From the NCBI GenBank assembly GCA_020250175.1, contig JADCEN010000003.1, positions 155,731 to 219,730 of the forward strand: DNA of 64,000 bases. Reading direction: 5' to 3'. The translations under genes and the position numbers were made by a program. This stretch comes from Rhodobacter sp. (GTDB lineage: Bacteria > Pseudomonadota > Alphaproteobacteria > Rhodobacterales > Rhodobacteraceae). The notes below the pieces were generated by a model, which saw only the letters and a list, made by a program, of their open reading frames with translations, had not been told where the DNA came from and searched no databases. Of the stretch, positions 28,264 through 37,758 are shown in pieces; the first letter of the stretch is position 1; each line of letters begins with the position of its first letter.

Positions 28264-29268
28264 CTATACCCGATCAAACCGCCACTGCGTCACCTGCCGG
28301 TATGTCTCACCCGGATCAAATTTGACCGGCGGAAACCCCGGATGGTTCGGGGCATCGGGCCAGCGCTGGGCTTCCAGGGCCAGCCCGGCGAAGGGGCCGT
28401 AAGGGTGGCCGGAATGGCCGGGGAAGGCCCCGGTATCCAGCGCGCGCCCGTCATACACCTGCACTCCGGGTTCGGTGGTGGCAAGCGTCAGGCGCACCTG
28501 CCCGCCTGTCAGGCTTGCCACGTCAGTCAGGGCGCGGGGGGCGGGGTACAGGCAGAAGTTGTGATCCCAACCTTCCGTCCCGTTGATCAGGCGGCCCTTG
28601 CGCAGATCGAAGGCCCCGGCAACGGCGCGCTGCTCACCGGTGGGAATACCGTCCGCAGTGGTGGGCAGCCATGTTTCTGCCGCCACGGTCAGGATGTGCC
28701 CGGCGGTTGTCGGCGTGCCGTTCAGGTTCCAGTAGCTGTGATTGGCAAGGTTCATCAGCGTAGGCGCATCGGTACTGGCCGAAAGCGTCAGCGTCAGCGT
28801 GGCATCCATGACCGCAAACTCTGCAATTATCTGCCGCCGCCCCGGAAAGCCGCCCTGCCCATCGGGCAGGGTCAGGGACAGCCGGGCGCTTGTTGCCGTG
28901 GCATCGTCCAGCCCCCAGACGCGGGTCTGTGTGCCGCTGGCCCCGCCGTGCAGCAGCGTGGTGCCTTCGTTCGGCGGAAAGTGATAGCCGCGCCCCGCGA
29001 TGGTGGCGCGCGCCCCGGCGATGCGGTTCGCCACAGGGCCGACAACGGTGCCGAAATAGCGCATCGGCCCAAGGTAGGCGGCCATATCGGGGCCGCCCAG
29101 GGTCAGGGACCGGGCCACACCGCGCAGGCGCACATCCTGCACTGCAGCACCAAAGGTCAGCAGCGTGACCGTCAGATCAGCCGTGCCGATCATGATGGCC
29201 TGCACCGTCTGGCCGTCTGCGGTCTGGCCGAAGGGTCTTGTGTTGGCGGTCATGACGCTGTTGTCCAC
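28264..29268 (-). CDS. Aldose 1-epimerase (galactose mutarotase family)
   Basis: FGAAVQDVRL, VGPVANRIAGARATIAGRGYHFPPNEG..LHGG, LANHSYWNLNG. Confidence 0.92.
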   Translation of the reverse strand: MDNSVMTANTRPFGQTADGQTVQAIMIGTADLTVTLLTFGAAVQDVRLRGVARSLTLGGPDMAAYLGPMRYFGTVVGPVANRIAGARATIAGRGYHFPPNEGTTLLHGGASGTQTRVWGLDDATATSARLSLTLPDGQGGFPGRRQIIAEFAVMDATLTLTLSASTDAPTLMNLANHSYWNLNGTPTTAGHILTVAAETWLPTTADGIPTGEQRAVAGAFDLRKGRLINGTEGWDHNFCLYPAPRALTDVASLTGGQVRLTLATTEPGVQVYDGRALDTGAFPGHSGHPYGPFAGLALEAQRWPDAPNHPGFPPVKFDPGETYRQVTQWRFDRV

Positions 29269-29302
29269 ATTGCCAAAGGTTGCGCCGGACCGGCGGTGCC
29301 GG

Positions 29303-30319
29303 TCAAGGTGCCGGTTGGTCCAGACAGGCGATCAGCGTGTCGGCCAGCCCGGTCAGGACTGCCGCATAAAGCTGTGGCCCCGGCTCCATGCCTGCGCCTT
29401 CCGGGTCAAGCAGGCCACCGATACGCAGGCCGGTATCGGCGGCAATGGTTTCCACCATCTTCGGGTCGTGCTGGGTTTCGGGAAAGATGCACAGCGCCTG
29501 TTCAAGGCTTGCCTGCAATCCGGCCAGATGCGCCGCCCCCGGCGGGGCGGCATCGCCGGGCGCAACCGCGCCTGCGATGGTCAGGCCGTAATGGTCTGCA
29601 AAATAGCCATAGGCATCATGAAAGACGGCAAAGGGTTTGTCCCGGACCGGTGCCAGCGCGGCATCAAGCCTGGCATCAAGGGCGGCAATCTCTGCATCGG
29701 CCCGCGCGGCATTGGCCTGATAGGTTGCGGCATTCGCGGGGTCCAGCCGCGCCAGTTCGGCCGCAATCACGCTCAGCCAGACCCTTGCATTGCCGGGGTC
29801 GAGCCAGGCATGGGGATCAACGCCCTCATGGGCATGGGCATGGTCGTGCCCATGCCCATGTCCGTGGTCATCCTCTGCGGCGGAGTCGGCGGCGTGATCG
29901 TGGCCTGCCCCGTCGGCGTGATCGTGGCCTGCCCTGTCAGCGTGATCGTCAGGCCCGGCTTTGGCGCCATCCCCGTAGGACCGCAGATAGATGCCTTCGG
30001 CCTCCAGCAGCCGCAGCTGGGCTAGGTCGGCGGCAAGACCATCAACCGCGCGGTCAAGCCAGGGCGTCATCTCAGGCCCGATCCAGACCACCAGATCCGC
30101 CTCTGCCACGGTTGCGGCCTGACTGGGGCGCAACTGAAAGCTGTGCGCATCCGCGCCCCTGTCCAGCAGCAGGACGGGCTGGCCCAGATCGCCCATCGCC
30201 TGAGCCACCAGCGCCTGCACCGGGGGGATATCGGTGACGACCTGCGGCACCTCGGCCGCCGCCGGGATCACAAGGCCAGCTACCGCGCTGGCAGCCATGA
30301 ACGATATGGTATAACGCAT
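29303..30319 (-). CDS. znuA: Zinc ABC transporter substrate-binding protein, His-rich loop
   Basis: VVTDIPPVQALVAQAMGDLGQPVLLLDRGADAHSFQLRPSQ..; DDHGHGHGHDHAHAHEGVDPHAWLDP. Confidence 0.94.
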   Translation of the reverse strand: MRYTISFMAASAVAGLVIPAAAEVPQVVTDIPPVQALVAQAMGDLGQPVLLLDRGADAHSFQLRPSQAATVAEADLVVWIGPEMTPWLDRAVDGLAADLAQLRLLEAEGIYLRSYGDGAKAGPDDHADRAGHDHADGAGHDHAADSAAEDDHGHGHGHDHAHAHEGVDPHAWLDPGNARVWLSVIAAELARLDPANAATYQANAARADAEIAALDARLDAALAPVRDKPFAVFHDAYGYFADHYGLTIAGAVAPGDAAPPGAAHLAGLQASLEQALCIFPETQHDPKMVETIAADTGLRIGGLLDPEGAGMEPGPQLYAAVLTGLADTLIACLDQPAP

Positions 30320-30358
30320 TGAGAACCCCTTCCAGTGCCGTGATGCCGCTGCTAATGT

Positions 30359-30375
30359 ATGTTACAGTATAACAT
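30359..30375. promoter_or_regulatory. Candidate Zur-binding palindrome between znuA and zur
   Basis: ATGTTA-CAGTA-TAACAT inverted repeat in the divergent znuA/zur intergenic region. Confidence 0.6.
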
Positions 30376-30391
30376 GTCAAGAGGCCCAGAG

Positions 30392-30886
30392 ATGCAGGAT
30401 GCCCCCGACAGCCGTGCCTTTGCCCTGCATGACCACGCCCATTGCGCCGGTGACATGATGGCGCGGGCCGAAGCGCTGGCCCGGGACAAGGGCCTGCGCC
30501 TGACCCCGGTGCGCCGCCGCACGCTGGAGATTCTGCTGGAAGCGCATCGGGCGCTGGGGGCCTATGACGTGCTCAACCGGCTGTCGGCAGAAGGCTATGG
30601 CAACCAGCCCCCTGTGGCTTACCGCGCGCTGGAGTTTCTGGTGGAGCAGGGGTTGGCCCACCGCATCCGCCGTCTGAACGCCTTTACCGCCTGCATGCAT
30701 CCTGGCGAGGTTCATGCCCCGGCCTTTCTGATCTGCCGCCTGTGCGATGCCGTGGCCGAAGCGCCCGCTGCCCCGGTGCGCGCCGCATTGGACAGCGCCG
30801 CCGCCGACCTGGGCTTTGTGATCGAGCGCAGCAACTTCGAGGCGCTGGGCCTGTGTCCCGCCTGCCAGACCGGGGCTGCGGCATGA
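30392..30886 (+). CDS. zur: Fur-family zinc uptake regulator
   Basis: GLRLTPVRRRTLEILLEAHRALGAYDVLNRLSAEGYGNQPPVAYRALEFLVEQGLAHRI; located with znu genes; agagg upstream of ATG 30392. Confidence 0.9.
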   Translation: MQDAPDSRAFALHDHAHCAGDMMARAEALARDKGLRLTPVRRRTLEILLEAHRALGAYDVLNRLSAEGYGNQPPVAYRALEFLVEQGLAHRIRRLNAFTACMHPGEVHAPAFLICRLCDAVAEAPAAPVRAALDSAAADLGFVIERSNFEALGLCPACQTGAAA

Positions 30887-31680
30887 GCCTGATCGCGGCC
30901 GACCATGCCTGTGTGCGCTTCGCCGGTACCGAGGTGCTGCACGACATCTCGCTGCGGGTGGAACCGGCAGAGATCGTGACCATCGTCGGCCCGAACGGGT
31001 CGGGAAAATCCACGCTGCTGCGCGCCCTTCTGGGGATCACGCCGCTGGCGGCAGGCCGGGTCAGCCGCCGCGCCGGGCTGCGCATCGGCTATGTGCCGCA
31101 GCGCCTGCAGATCGACCGCACCCTGCCGATGACCGCGCGCCGCTTTCTGTCGCTGCCGCGCCGCCATGCGCCGGCCGCCACGGCTGCGGCCCTGGCGCGG
31201 GTGGGTGTGCCCGAGGTGGCGGACCGGCAGATGGCCGACCTGTCGGGCGGGCAGTTCCAGCGGGTGCTGCTGGCACGCGCCCTGCTGACCGAGCCGGACC
31301 TGCTGATCCTGGATGAGCCGACGCAGGGGCTGGACCAGCCGGGCGAGGCGGCGTTCTACCGCCTGATCGACGCGCTGCGGCGCGATACCGGCTGCGCCGT
31401 GCTGATGGTCAGCCATGACCTGCATGTGGTGATGGCGGCCTCTGACAGGGTGATCTGCCTGAACGGGCATATCTGCTGCGAAGGCACGCCGCGTGTGGTG
31501 TCGAACGCGCCGGAGTACCGGGCCCTGTTCGGGCTGGGCACGCAGGGTGCGCTGGCGCTGTACCGGCATGAGCATGACCATGACCACATGCATGACCACA
31601 GCCATGACCACGGCCATGATCACGGGCATGGCTCTGCCCGCCCAAGGGTCGGCGACCCTCATGGGCACGGCCATGCTTGA
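30883..31680 (+). CDS. znuC: Zinc ABC transporter ATP-binding protein with His-rich C-terminal tail
   Basis: [44 protein letters not shown]; tail EHDHDHMHDHSHDHGHDHGHG. Confidence 0.93.
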   Translation: MSLIAADHACVRFAGTEVLHDISLRVEPAEIVTIVGPNGSGKSTLLRALLGITPLAAGRVSRRAGLRIGYVPQRLQIDRTLPMTARRFLSLPRRHAPAATAAALARVGVPEVADRQMADLSGGQFQRVLLARALLTEPDLLILDEPTQGLDQPGEAAFYRLIDALRRDTGCAVLMVSHDLHVVMAASDRVICLNGHICCEGTPRVVSNAPEYRALFGLGTQGALALYRHEHDHDHMHDHSHDHGHDHGHGSARPRVGDPHGHGHA

Positions 31681-32464
31681 CGATTTCCTTGTTCGCGCCG
31701 GGCTGGCCGGTATCGGCCTGTCGCTTGCGGCCGGGCCTTTGGGGGCCTTTGTGGTCTGGCGGCGCATGGCCTATTTCGGCGATGCCACGGCGCACGCAGC
31801 CATTCTGGGCGTGGCGCTGGCGCTGGCGACTGACCTGCCCGTGGGGCTTGGCACGCTGACGGTGGCATTGCTGATGGCGGTCACCGTGGCAACGCTGGCG
31901 GCACGCGGCTGGGCGATGGATACAACGCTGGGCGTGCTGGCGCATTCGGCGCTGGCCTTTGGCCTCGTCGCGATCAGCTTCGTCCACGGGGTGCGCACCG
32001 ATCTGTCGGCCTGGCTGTTCGGCGACATCCTGGCGGTGACGCGGGGCGACCTGGCCCAGATCTGGGGCGGGGCCGGTCTGGTGGCGCTGCTGCTGATCTG
32101 GCGCTGGTCGGCACTGCTCACCGCGACCCTGAACGAGGATCTCGCGCATGCGTCCGGGCTTAACCCGGGGCGCGAACGTCTGGTGCTGGTGCTGGCGCTG
32201 GCGGTTGTCGTCGCCGTGGCCATCAAGGTTGTGGGGGCGCTGCTGATCGCCGCCATGCTGATCATCCCCGCCGCCGCTGCGCGCGGCCTGACGCGCAGCC
32301 CGGAAAGCATGGCGGCAGTTGCGGTGCTGATCGGGGCCACGGCCAGCATCGGCGGGCTGGGGCTGTCGATGTGGCAGGACACGCCTGCGGGGCCGTCCAT
32401 CGTCGCCTGCGCGGCGGTGGTCTTTGCCCTGTCAGCGGTTCTGGGGCCGCTGCGCTGGCGCTGA
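31673..32464 (+). CDS. znuB: Zinc ABC transporter permease
   Basis: GPLGAFVVWRRMAYFGDATAHAAILGVALAL; overlaps the znuC end. Confidence 0.93.
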   Translation: MLDDFLVRAGLAGIGLSLAAGPLGAFVVWRRMAYFGDATAHAAILGVALALATDLPVGLGTLTVALLMAVTVATLAARGWAMDTTLGVLAHSALAFGLVAISFVHGVRTDLSAWLFGDILAVTRGDLAQIWGGAGLVALLLIWRWSALLTATLNEDLAHASGLNPGRERLVLVLALAVVVAVAIKVVGALLIAAMLIIPAAAARGLTRSPESMAAVAVLIGATASIGGLGLSMWQDTPAGPSIVACAAVVFALSAVLGPLRWR

Positions 32465-32608
32465 GGCGGGCGGGGCAGGCATGGCATCGGCCTGCCGTCG
32501 CCCCGCGCCCGCCATGTCGTTTTCGTCTGGCAAAGGTCGGGCGGCCTTGCCCGTTCCGCAGCGCTTGGGGCATGACTGTGCAAAATCCGAAACCACGGAG
32601 TCGGTGCG

Positions 32609-35104
32609 ATGAAGACACATGTCAAAGCCCTGGTCGTCGGCGGCGGCGCGGTTGGAACGGGGATCGCCTATCATCTGGCGAAGGCCGGGTGGGACACGCT
32701 GCTGGTGGAACGCGACGCGCTGACGGCAGGTTCCACCTGGCACGCCGCAGGTCTTTTGCCGCTGTTCAACATGAGCTTTGCCACCACCCATATCCACAAG
32801 TACAGCGTGGATTTCTACAAGGGGCTGGAGGCCGAGACAGGCCTGAACCCCGGCTTCTATGTGGTCGGCAACCTGCGCATGGCCCAGACCGATGCCCGGA
32901 TGGACGAATACATGCTGTATTCCACGGTGGCGGAAACGGCGGGCGTCCATCACGAGTTCCTGACCCCGAAAGAAATCCGCGACCGCTGGCCGCTGGTGCG
33001 CACCGACGATCTGAAGGGGGCGCTGTTTCACCCGCAGGACGGCTACATCAATCCCGCCGACGTGACGCAGGCCATGGCCAGGGGCGCGCGGCAGTTCGGC
33101 GCGCAGTTCGAGCAGCGCGTGCAGGTGGACGGGTATTTCTGGACCGGCGACGAATGGATCGTCACCTGCCGCCGCATGGTGGAACAGGGCGGCAATCTGG
33201 TGCCGTCGGAGGACAGTTTCACCCTCCATGCCGAGCATGTGGTGACCGCAACCGGGAACCACGCCCAGCGCACGGCGCGGCTGCTGGGCATAAAGATTCC
33301 GGCCATTCCGGTGGAACACCAGTATATCGTGACCGAGCCGGACCCGACACTGGTAGAGTGGCGCAAGACCAACCCCCAGCACCCGGTGCTGCGCGATGCC
33401 GACGCCAAATGGTATGTGCGCGAGGAACGCGGCGGCTGGATTCTGGGCCCATATGAGCGCAACGCCCCGGCGCGGTTCCTGTATGACGTGCCGCAGTCCT
33501 TCCGTGCCGATCTGTTTCCGCTGGACCTGGAGCGGATCGAGACCGAATACCTGAGCATGATCCACCGCCTGCCCTCTGCGGAAACCGTGGGTCTGAAGGA
33601 TGATTTCAACGGCCCGATCTGCTACACCCCCGATGGCAACCCGCTGGTCGGCCCGGCTCCGGGCCTGCGCAACATGTGGCTTGCCGAAGGCTTCAGCTTT
33701 GGCATCACCGCCGCCGGGGGCACGGGCCATTACCTTGCGCAGATGATGGTGCAGGGCGAAGCCGAGATTGACATGGCCAGTCTGGATCCGCGCCGCTACG
33801 GCGGCTGGATGACGACCGAATACGCGGCGCGCAAGAACGAGGAATGCTACGCGCATGTCTTCATCCTGCACCACCCCGACGAGGAACGCGAAGCCTGCCG
33901 CCCGCTGCGCACCGCCCCGGTCTATGACCGGCAAAAGGCGCTGGGCGCGCAGTTCGGTCAGGTAAACGGCTGGGAACGCCCCAATTACTACGGGCCAAAG
34001 GACGCGCCCGAAGGCTTTGACCATGACGGGCGCAGCTTCCGTCGCGGGTCCTGGTGGCCCCATGCCGTGGCCGAGGCGACGGCGATCCGCGAAACGGCAG
34101 GGCTGATCGACGCCACCGCTTTCACCAAGCACCGCATCAGCGGCCCCGGAGCCACCGCCTTCCTTGACTGGTTCACCACCAACAGGCTGCCCGCGGTGGG
34201 CCGCATCAACCTGACCTACGCCCTGACCCCGACTGGCACCACGCGCACCGAATACACCATCATCCGGCTTGCCGAGGATGACTATTACCTCGTCTCGGCC
34301 GGGGCGTGGCATGCCTATGACGAGGATTATCTCTACAAGGCAATCATGGAGGAAGAAGACCGCTTCGGCCGGATCAACGAAGAGGATGTGACGACGAAAT
34401 ACGGCGTGTTTGCCCTTGCCGGTCCCGCAAGCCGCGCCATCCTGACAGAAATCGTCAAGGACGCCGATCCGGACACGGTCCTGTCGAACCGGCGCTTCCC
34501 CTGGCTTTCGTCGCGGCGGATCGAACTGGGCATGTGCCCTGTCAACGCCATCCGCGTGGCCTATACCGGGGAACTGGGCTGGGAACTGCACCACCCGATC
34601 GAAATGCAGCGCTATCTGTGGGACCTGCTGCTGGCGGCAGGCGAAAAGCACGGGATGAAGCTGGTCGGCGCGCGGGCGCAGAACTGGCTGCGGCAGGAGA
34701 AAAGCTATCGCGCCTTCGGCACCGAACTGGGCCGCGATGCAACCCCGCTGGAGGCGGGGCTGGACCGGTTTGTCGATCTGTCGAAGGACTTTCTTGGGAA
34801 AGAGGCGATGCTGGCCACCGGCATCCGCAGCAAATGCGTGACCCTGCTGATCGACGGGCCGGACGATACCGACCCCTGGGGGAAAGAGGCGCTGCTGCTG
34901 AACGGCGAGAAAATCGGGCGGCTGACATCCGGCGGCTGGTCGGTGGCTTTTGGCAAACAGATCGGCATGGGCTATGTCCGCCCCGATCTGGCTGCGGTGG
35001 GCACCCGGCTGCAGGTGCGGATGCTGCGGCAGGCCTGGGATGCGGTGGTGGTGGAAGACAGCCCCTATGACCCGGTAAACGCACGCATCCGGGTGGATGG
35101 CTGA
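32609..35104 (+). CDS. FAD-dependent oxidoreductase with GcvT domain (dimethylglycine/sarcosine dehydrogenase family)
   Basis: ALVVGGGAVGTGIAYHLAKAGWDTLLVERDALTAGSTWHAAGLLP; C-terminal GcvT-like region VAYTGELGWELHHP. Confidence 0.92.
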   Translation: MKTHVKALVVGGGAVGTGIAYHLAKAGWDTLLVERDALTAGSTWHAAGLLPLFNMSFATTHIHKYSVDFYKGLEAETGLNPGFYVVGNLRMAQTDARMDEYMLYSTVAETAGVHHEFLTPKEIRDRWPLVRTDDLKGALFHPQDGYINPADVTQAMARGARQFGAQFEQRVQVDGYFWTGDEWIVTCRRMVEQGGNLVPSEDSFTLHAEHVVTATGNHAQRTARLLGIKIPAIPVEHQYIVTEPDPTLVEWRKTNPQHPVLRDADAKWYVREERGGWILGPYERNAPARFLYDVPQSFRADLFPLDLERIETEYLSMIHRLPSAETVGLKDDFNGPICYTPDGNPLVGPAPGLRNMWLAEGFSFGITAAGGTGHYLAQMMVQGEAEIDMASLDPRRYGGWMTTEYAARKNEECYAHVFILHHPDEEREACRPLRTAPVYDRQKALGAQFGQVNGWERPNYYGPKDAPEGFDHDGRSFRRGSWWPHAVAEATAIRETAGLIDATAFTKHRISGPGATAFLDWFTTNRLPAVGRINLTYALTPTGTTRTEYTIIRLAEDDYYLVSAGAWHAYDEDYLYKAIMEEEDRFGRINEEDVTTKYGVFALAGPASRAILTEIVKDADPDTVLSNRRFPWLSSRRIELGMCPVNAIRVAYTGELGWELHHPIEMQRYLWDLLLAAGEKHGMKLVGARAQNWLRQEKSYRAFGTELGRDATPLEAGLDRFVDLSKDFLGKEAMLATGIRSKCVTLLIDGPDDTDPWGKEALLLNGEKIGRLTSGGWSVAFGKQIGMGYVRPDLAAVGTRLQVRMLRQAWDAVVVEDSPYDPVNARIRVDG

Positions 35105-35110
35105 GCCAGC

Positions 35111-37192
35111 CTACCAGGCGCGCACGCGGCTCTCCGGCGAAAGCCACATCGGATCGCCTTCCGCAATGCCGAACGCCTCGTAAAAGGCATCAAGGTTCTG
35201 CGGGGCGGCCACGGCGCGGTAGGGGCCGGGCGGATGCGCATCATTGGCGATAATCAGGCGCAGGAACTCGTCCGAGGTTTTGGCGGTCCACATCTGCGCC
35301 CATGACAGAAAGCAGCGCTGTTCGGGCGTAAGCCCGTCAATCTTTACGTTCTGATCCGGGTTGGCGACCAGGTGCTGGCGCAAAACCTCCATCGCCAGCG
35401 TCAGACCCCCCACATCGGCCATGTTTTCACCAACCGCGATTTCGCCGTTGGCCATCAGGCCGGGCAGCACCTCATACGCATTCGCCTGATCGATCAGCTT
35501 TTGCGCCTGCTTGGTGAAGGCTGCGGCATCTGCCGGGGTCCACCAGTCGCGGATATCGCCCCCGGCATCGAACTGTCGGCCCATGGTGTCAAAGCCGTGC
35601 GTCAGCTCGTGCCCGATCACCGCGCCGATGCGGCAGACGTTCACCGCGAAATCCATCCCCGGATCATACATCGGCGGTTGCAGGATCGCCGCCGGAATCT
35701 CAAATCCGTTCAACTGCGGGTCGTAGGCCGCGTTCTGGACGAAGGCGTAAGTTGCCTCAGAAGCGAATTCGTCCTGCACCACGGGCTGGCCGAACCGCGC
35801 CACGTCGCGGCGGTGCTGAAAGGCGGCAGTGGCGTTGACATTCGCCACCAGGTCGGGGCCGATTTCGACACCCGAAAAGTCGATCCAGGTATCGGGGTAG
35901 CCAACGCGGACAGTCAGGGCATCGACCTTGGCCAGCGCCTCGGTACGGGTCGCTTCGGTCAGCCAGTCGCGTGAGGGGATGCGGGCCCGGAAGACACCGA
36001 CAATCTGGCTGATCATCTGTTCCGCCCCGGCCTTTGTTTCATCGCTGAAGAAGCTGTCGACATAAATGCGGCTCAGGGGATGGCCCAATGCCCCCTGGAT
36101 CAGCGCCAAGGCGCGTTCCTCGGTCGGGGGCAATACCGGCACGCCGGTCAGAAGGGCGGACCAGGCGCGTGTCGGTTCATCGAAGCCGCTGGACAGGAGG
36201 CTGGAGTAACCGGTGATGGTCAGGACAGTCAGGTAATCCTTGATGTCCTGCAGGCTGTGGTCGCGCAGCACCTGTGAAAGAACCGGGAAATAGCGCGGCT
36301 CGGACAGGTTCATCTCGCCCGGTTCGGGAATGCCGATGGCATCAAGGTACAGCTGAAGGTTCAACTCGGGGATCAATGCCTGCATCGCCGCAAGGCTGAT
36401 CGGATTGTTGATCATGGCCGGGTCGTTGGCCTCGACCGGGGTCAGCTTGCCTTTCTGCAGCGCGGCTTCGATCGTGGTGGCAAGTGCGGCCAGTCGCGCG
36501 GCCTCTGGCGGCGCATATCCGGCCACCTGCATCACATGGGTCAGATAGGTCCTGTAGCCTGCGTGACGCGGCGCTTCGGGCGGCTCTGCCAGAATGTCGT
36601 CGAAAGGCACGCCGAATGTGCCTGCATATACGGTGACCAACCAGCGGGAACTGTCGTTAAGGCCGACTTCCGGCGTCAGTTCCAGCAGCCCCCGCGGTGC
36701 AGATGTGGTTGCCATGGCCGTGCCAAGATAGCGCGCCAGATCCTCCATGGATCGGATCGCCGCAATGGCATCAAGCTGGGGCTGCAACGGTGTCATTCCG
36801 GCGGCGTCACGGGCGGAAGTATCCATGTAGGCGTTGTAAAGCGTGCCGACCTGCTGTTCAGGGCTGCCCTTGGGCGCGGTGGCGGCCTGTGCGCCGATCT
36901 GCGCCAGAACGACCTTCATCAATGCCTTCTGACGCTCGCCCATGATGTCGAAGATGCTGTACATCGCCAGCCGCTCGGGGCGTTCCACCCGGTCCTGCCA
37001 GGCACCCGAGGCATAGCGATAGAAATCGGTCTGGGGGCTGGCCGATGGGTCCATGTTCTGAACGGAAAAGGCAAGCTCGTCCGGTGTAGGCGGTGTGACT
37101 GCGGGCATGTCCTGCGCGCCCGCCGCGGCGGCCAAAAGCATCAGCATCGGAAAGGCAAAGACGGGGGCAGTCAGGGCAGCATGTCGGGTCAT
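35111..37192 (-). CDS. M13 family metallopeptidase
   Basis: VIGHELTHGFDTMGRQFD, ENMADVGGL, PYRAVAAPQNLDAFYEAFG, signal peptide at MTRHAALTAPVFAFPMLMLLAAAAGAQ. Confidence 0.94.
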   Translation of the reverse strand: MTRHAALTAPVFAFPMLMLLAAAAGAQDMPAVTPPTPDELAFSVQNMDPSASPQTDFYRYASGAWQDRVERPERLAMYSIFDIMGERQKALMKVVLAQIGAQAATAPKGSPEQQVGTLYNAYMDTSARDAAGMTPLQPQLDAIAAIRSMEDLARYLGTAMATTSAPRGLLELTPEVGLNDSSRWLVTVYAGTFGVPFDDILAEPPEAPRHAGYRTYLTHVMQVAGYAPPEAARLAALATTIEAALQKGKLTPVEANDPAMINNPISLAAMQALIPELNLQLYLDAIGIPEPGEMNLSEPRYFPVLSQVLRDHSLQDIKDYLTVLTITGYSSLLSSGFDEPTRAWSALLTGVPVLPPTEERALALIQGALGHPLSRIYVDSFFSDETKAGAEQMISQIVGVFRARIPSRDWLTEATRTEALAKVDALTVRVGYPDTWIDFSGVEIGPDLVANVNATAAFQHRRDVARFGQPVVQDEFASEATYAFVQNAAYDPQLNGFEIPAAILQPPMYDPGMDFAVNVCRIGAVIGHELTHGFDTMGRQFDAGGDIRDWWTPADAAAFTKQAQKLIDQANAYEVLPGLMANGEIAVGENMADVGGLTLAMEVLRQHLVANPDQNVKIDGLTPEQRCFLSWAQMWTAKTSDEFLRLIIANDAHPPGPYRAVAAPQNLDAFYEAFGIAEGDPMWLSPESRVRAW

Positions 37193-37758
37193 CGGGCTAA
37201 CTCCTGAAGGTACACAACGGGTTATTTCAAACAGGCCGCACCAGATAACCCTATGCCGGACAGTGCCTGTTGTCATCTGAATTGTCCGGCCGCGATGGCA
37301 GCGCCCGCCTGTGTCACCGGGCGTGCCGCAGGGGCCCGCACTGACATTCCGCTGCGCTGCCCCGGAGGGCGTCAATATCGTCCCTGCCGTCACCGCCCCG
37401 GCACAAGGCAGGTCCCTGAATACTGCCCGAAGGTCCTGTGGCGGCCGTCGCGGTTGCTGGACGGATGTGTTGCGACCGGGCGCAGCGGCAAGTCACATCC
37501 CTTCGGTCGCAACATCTGATTGCCGTCCCGGAAACAGACCGCCGTGCGGTTGACCGGGCACCGGCCGCAACGGCGCGTCAGGGCCAACGGAAAGACCGCA
37601 GCTTACCGGCGCATGGTTTCGGGCGGCGGGCGCAGGCGGCGGTTGGGCGATGTGCCGCCCCTTTCCCTGTCCGGCACGGGGGGCGGCAAGGCCCCGCTTC
37701 GACCGGGGTATGCTGATGGTTCACGCGGCCTGATCCGGCCCGCCGCCCGGCCCCTGCA

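Noticed and set aside
29820-29960. Tandem repeats considered as a CRISPR-like array
   Set aside because: Short contiguous units inside znuA coding sequence, no spacers, no cas genes.
32432-34651. 739-aa minus-strand ORF
   Set aside because: Antisense to the DMGDH-like gene, with no recognisable domain.
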